A stretch of DNA of 45,124 nucleotides from Selenomonas sp. (lineage in GTDB: Bacteria; Bacillota; Negativicutes; Selenomonadales; Selenomonadaceae), in NCBI GenBank assembly GCA_022773585.1, contig JALEZZ010000001.1, positions 1-45,124 of the forward strand, written 5' to 3'. The notes below the pieces were generated by a model. The model ran no database searches. It saw nothing but the letters and a program-made list of their open reading frames with translations, and had not been told where the DNA came from. Made by a program: the position numbers and the translations under genes. Below are positions 45,030-45,124 of this stretch, piece after piece; the first letter of the stretch is position 1; each line of letters begins with the position of its first letter.

Positions 45030-45124
45030 GCCTCCCTCTCAGAGGGAGGTGCCCGAAGGGCGGAGGGAGTCTCACAAGCACGTCATATGGAATGCATGAT
45101 TGTAGCTTATGCGGGCTTCGCAGA
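45030..45124. mobile_element. Second copy of the MITE-like element, cut by the window end
   Basis: GCCTCCCTCTCAGAGGGAG...GGAGGGAGTCTCACAAG (45030-45078) is the inverse of the right arm of the element at 18018-18215 and almost identical to it. The inner arm GATTGTAGCTTATGCGGGC (45098-45116) matches GATTGTTGCTTATGCGGGC of the first copy. The right half lies beyond the window. Confidence 0.75.

Overview
The window is chromosomal DNA from a bacterium that looks like a Selenomonadaceae-type member of the Negativicutes (Selenomonas or Mitsuokella relatives); the genus is not certain. The evidence is the gene order rplU-prp-rpmA-obgE-yhbY-proB-proA-nadD-yqeK-LCP-rsfS, an L27 with a cleavable N-terminus next to Prp, a T-box leader, tRNA genes that encode CCA, many start sites with strong GGAGG-type ribosome binding sites, and GC-rich coding sequence. 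Most promoters that can be read are TTGACA-17-TATAAT type, often with an extended TGC before the -10.

Layout. 1-421: end of an rRNA operon (5S rRNA, tRNA-His, tRNA-Trp, terminators). 434-9382: a LysR regulator facing a long operon of redox and aldehyde-handling genes: aldo/keto reductase, lipoprotein flavodoxin, iron-type alcohol dehydrogenase, secreted alpha/beta hydrolase, secreted CMD-family protein, second aldo/keto reductase, Tat-exported DUF362 protein, a frameshifted AEC transporter and the tail of a second hydrolase. 9491-12473: orphan AAA/DUF4143 ATPase, tRNA-Ser, purine permease. 12569-21863: ribosomal protein, GTPase, proline, NAD and RsfS housekeeping block, interrupted after proA by a 198-base palindromic MITE-like element. 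21948-22922: CheV.

23007-30038: a complete type I restriction-modification operon (hsdM, hsdS, hsdR) with a class II Fic AMP-transferase as the fourth, translationally coupled gene. 30133-36739: a sugar isomerase divergent from xylulokinase, a sugar porter, a DUF4867 protein and a LacI-type regulator. A 16-base palindrome lies just downstream of each divergent promoter, and a half-site lies at the regulator promoter. 36783-38182: an ArsB/NhaD-type ion transporter behind a leader that folds as a three-way junction. 38321-41172: a TagB/TagF-like transferase with wrecked aminotransferase and methyltransferase genes, the remains of a surface-polymer locus. 41252-42933: a T-box leader, read here as isoleucine (AUC) specific, in front of an MFS organic-anion-type transporter. 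43138-44937: a chemoreceptor. The window ends inside a second copy of the MITE-like element.

The most promising points for novelty are the T-box-controlled MFS transporter, the structured leader of the NhaD-type gene, the Fic gene inside the type I RM operon, the operator set of the sugar locus, and the MITE-like family. Nothing here is a clearly new defence system, and no CRISPR array was seen.
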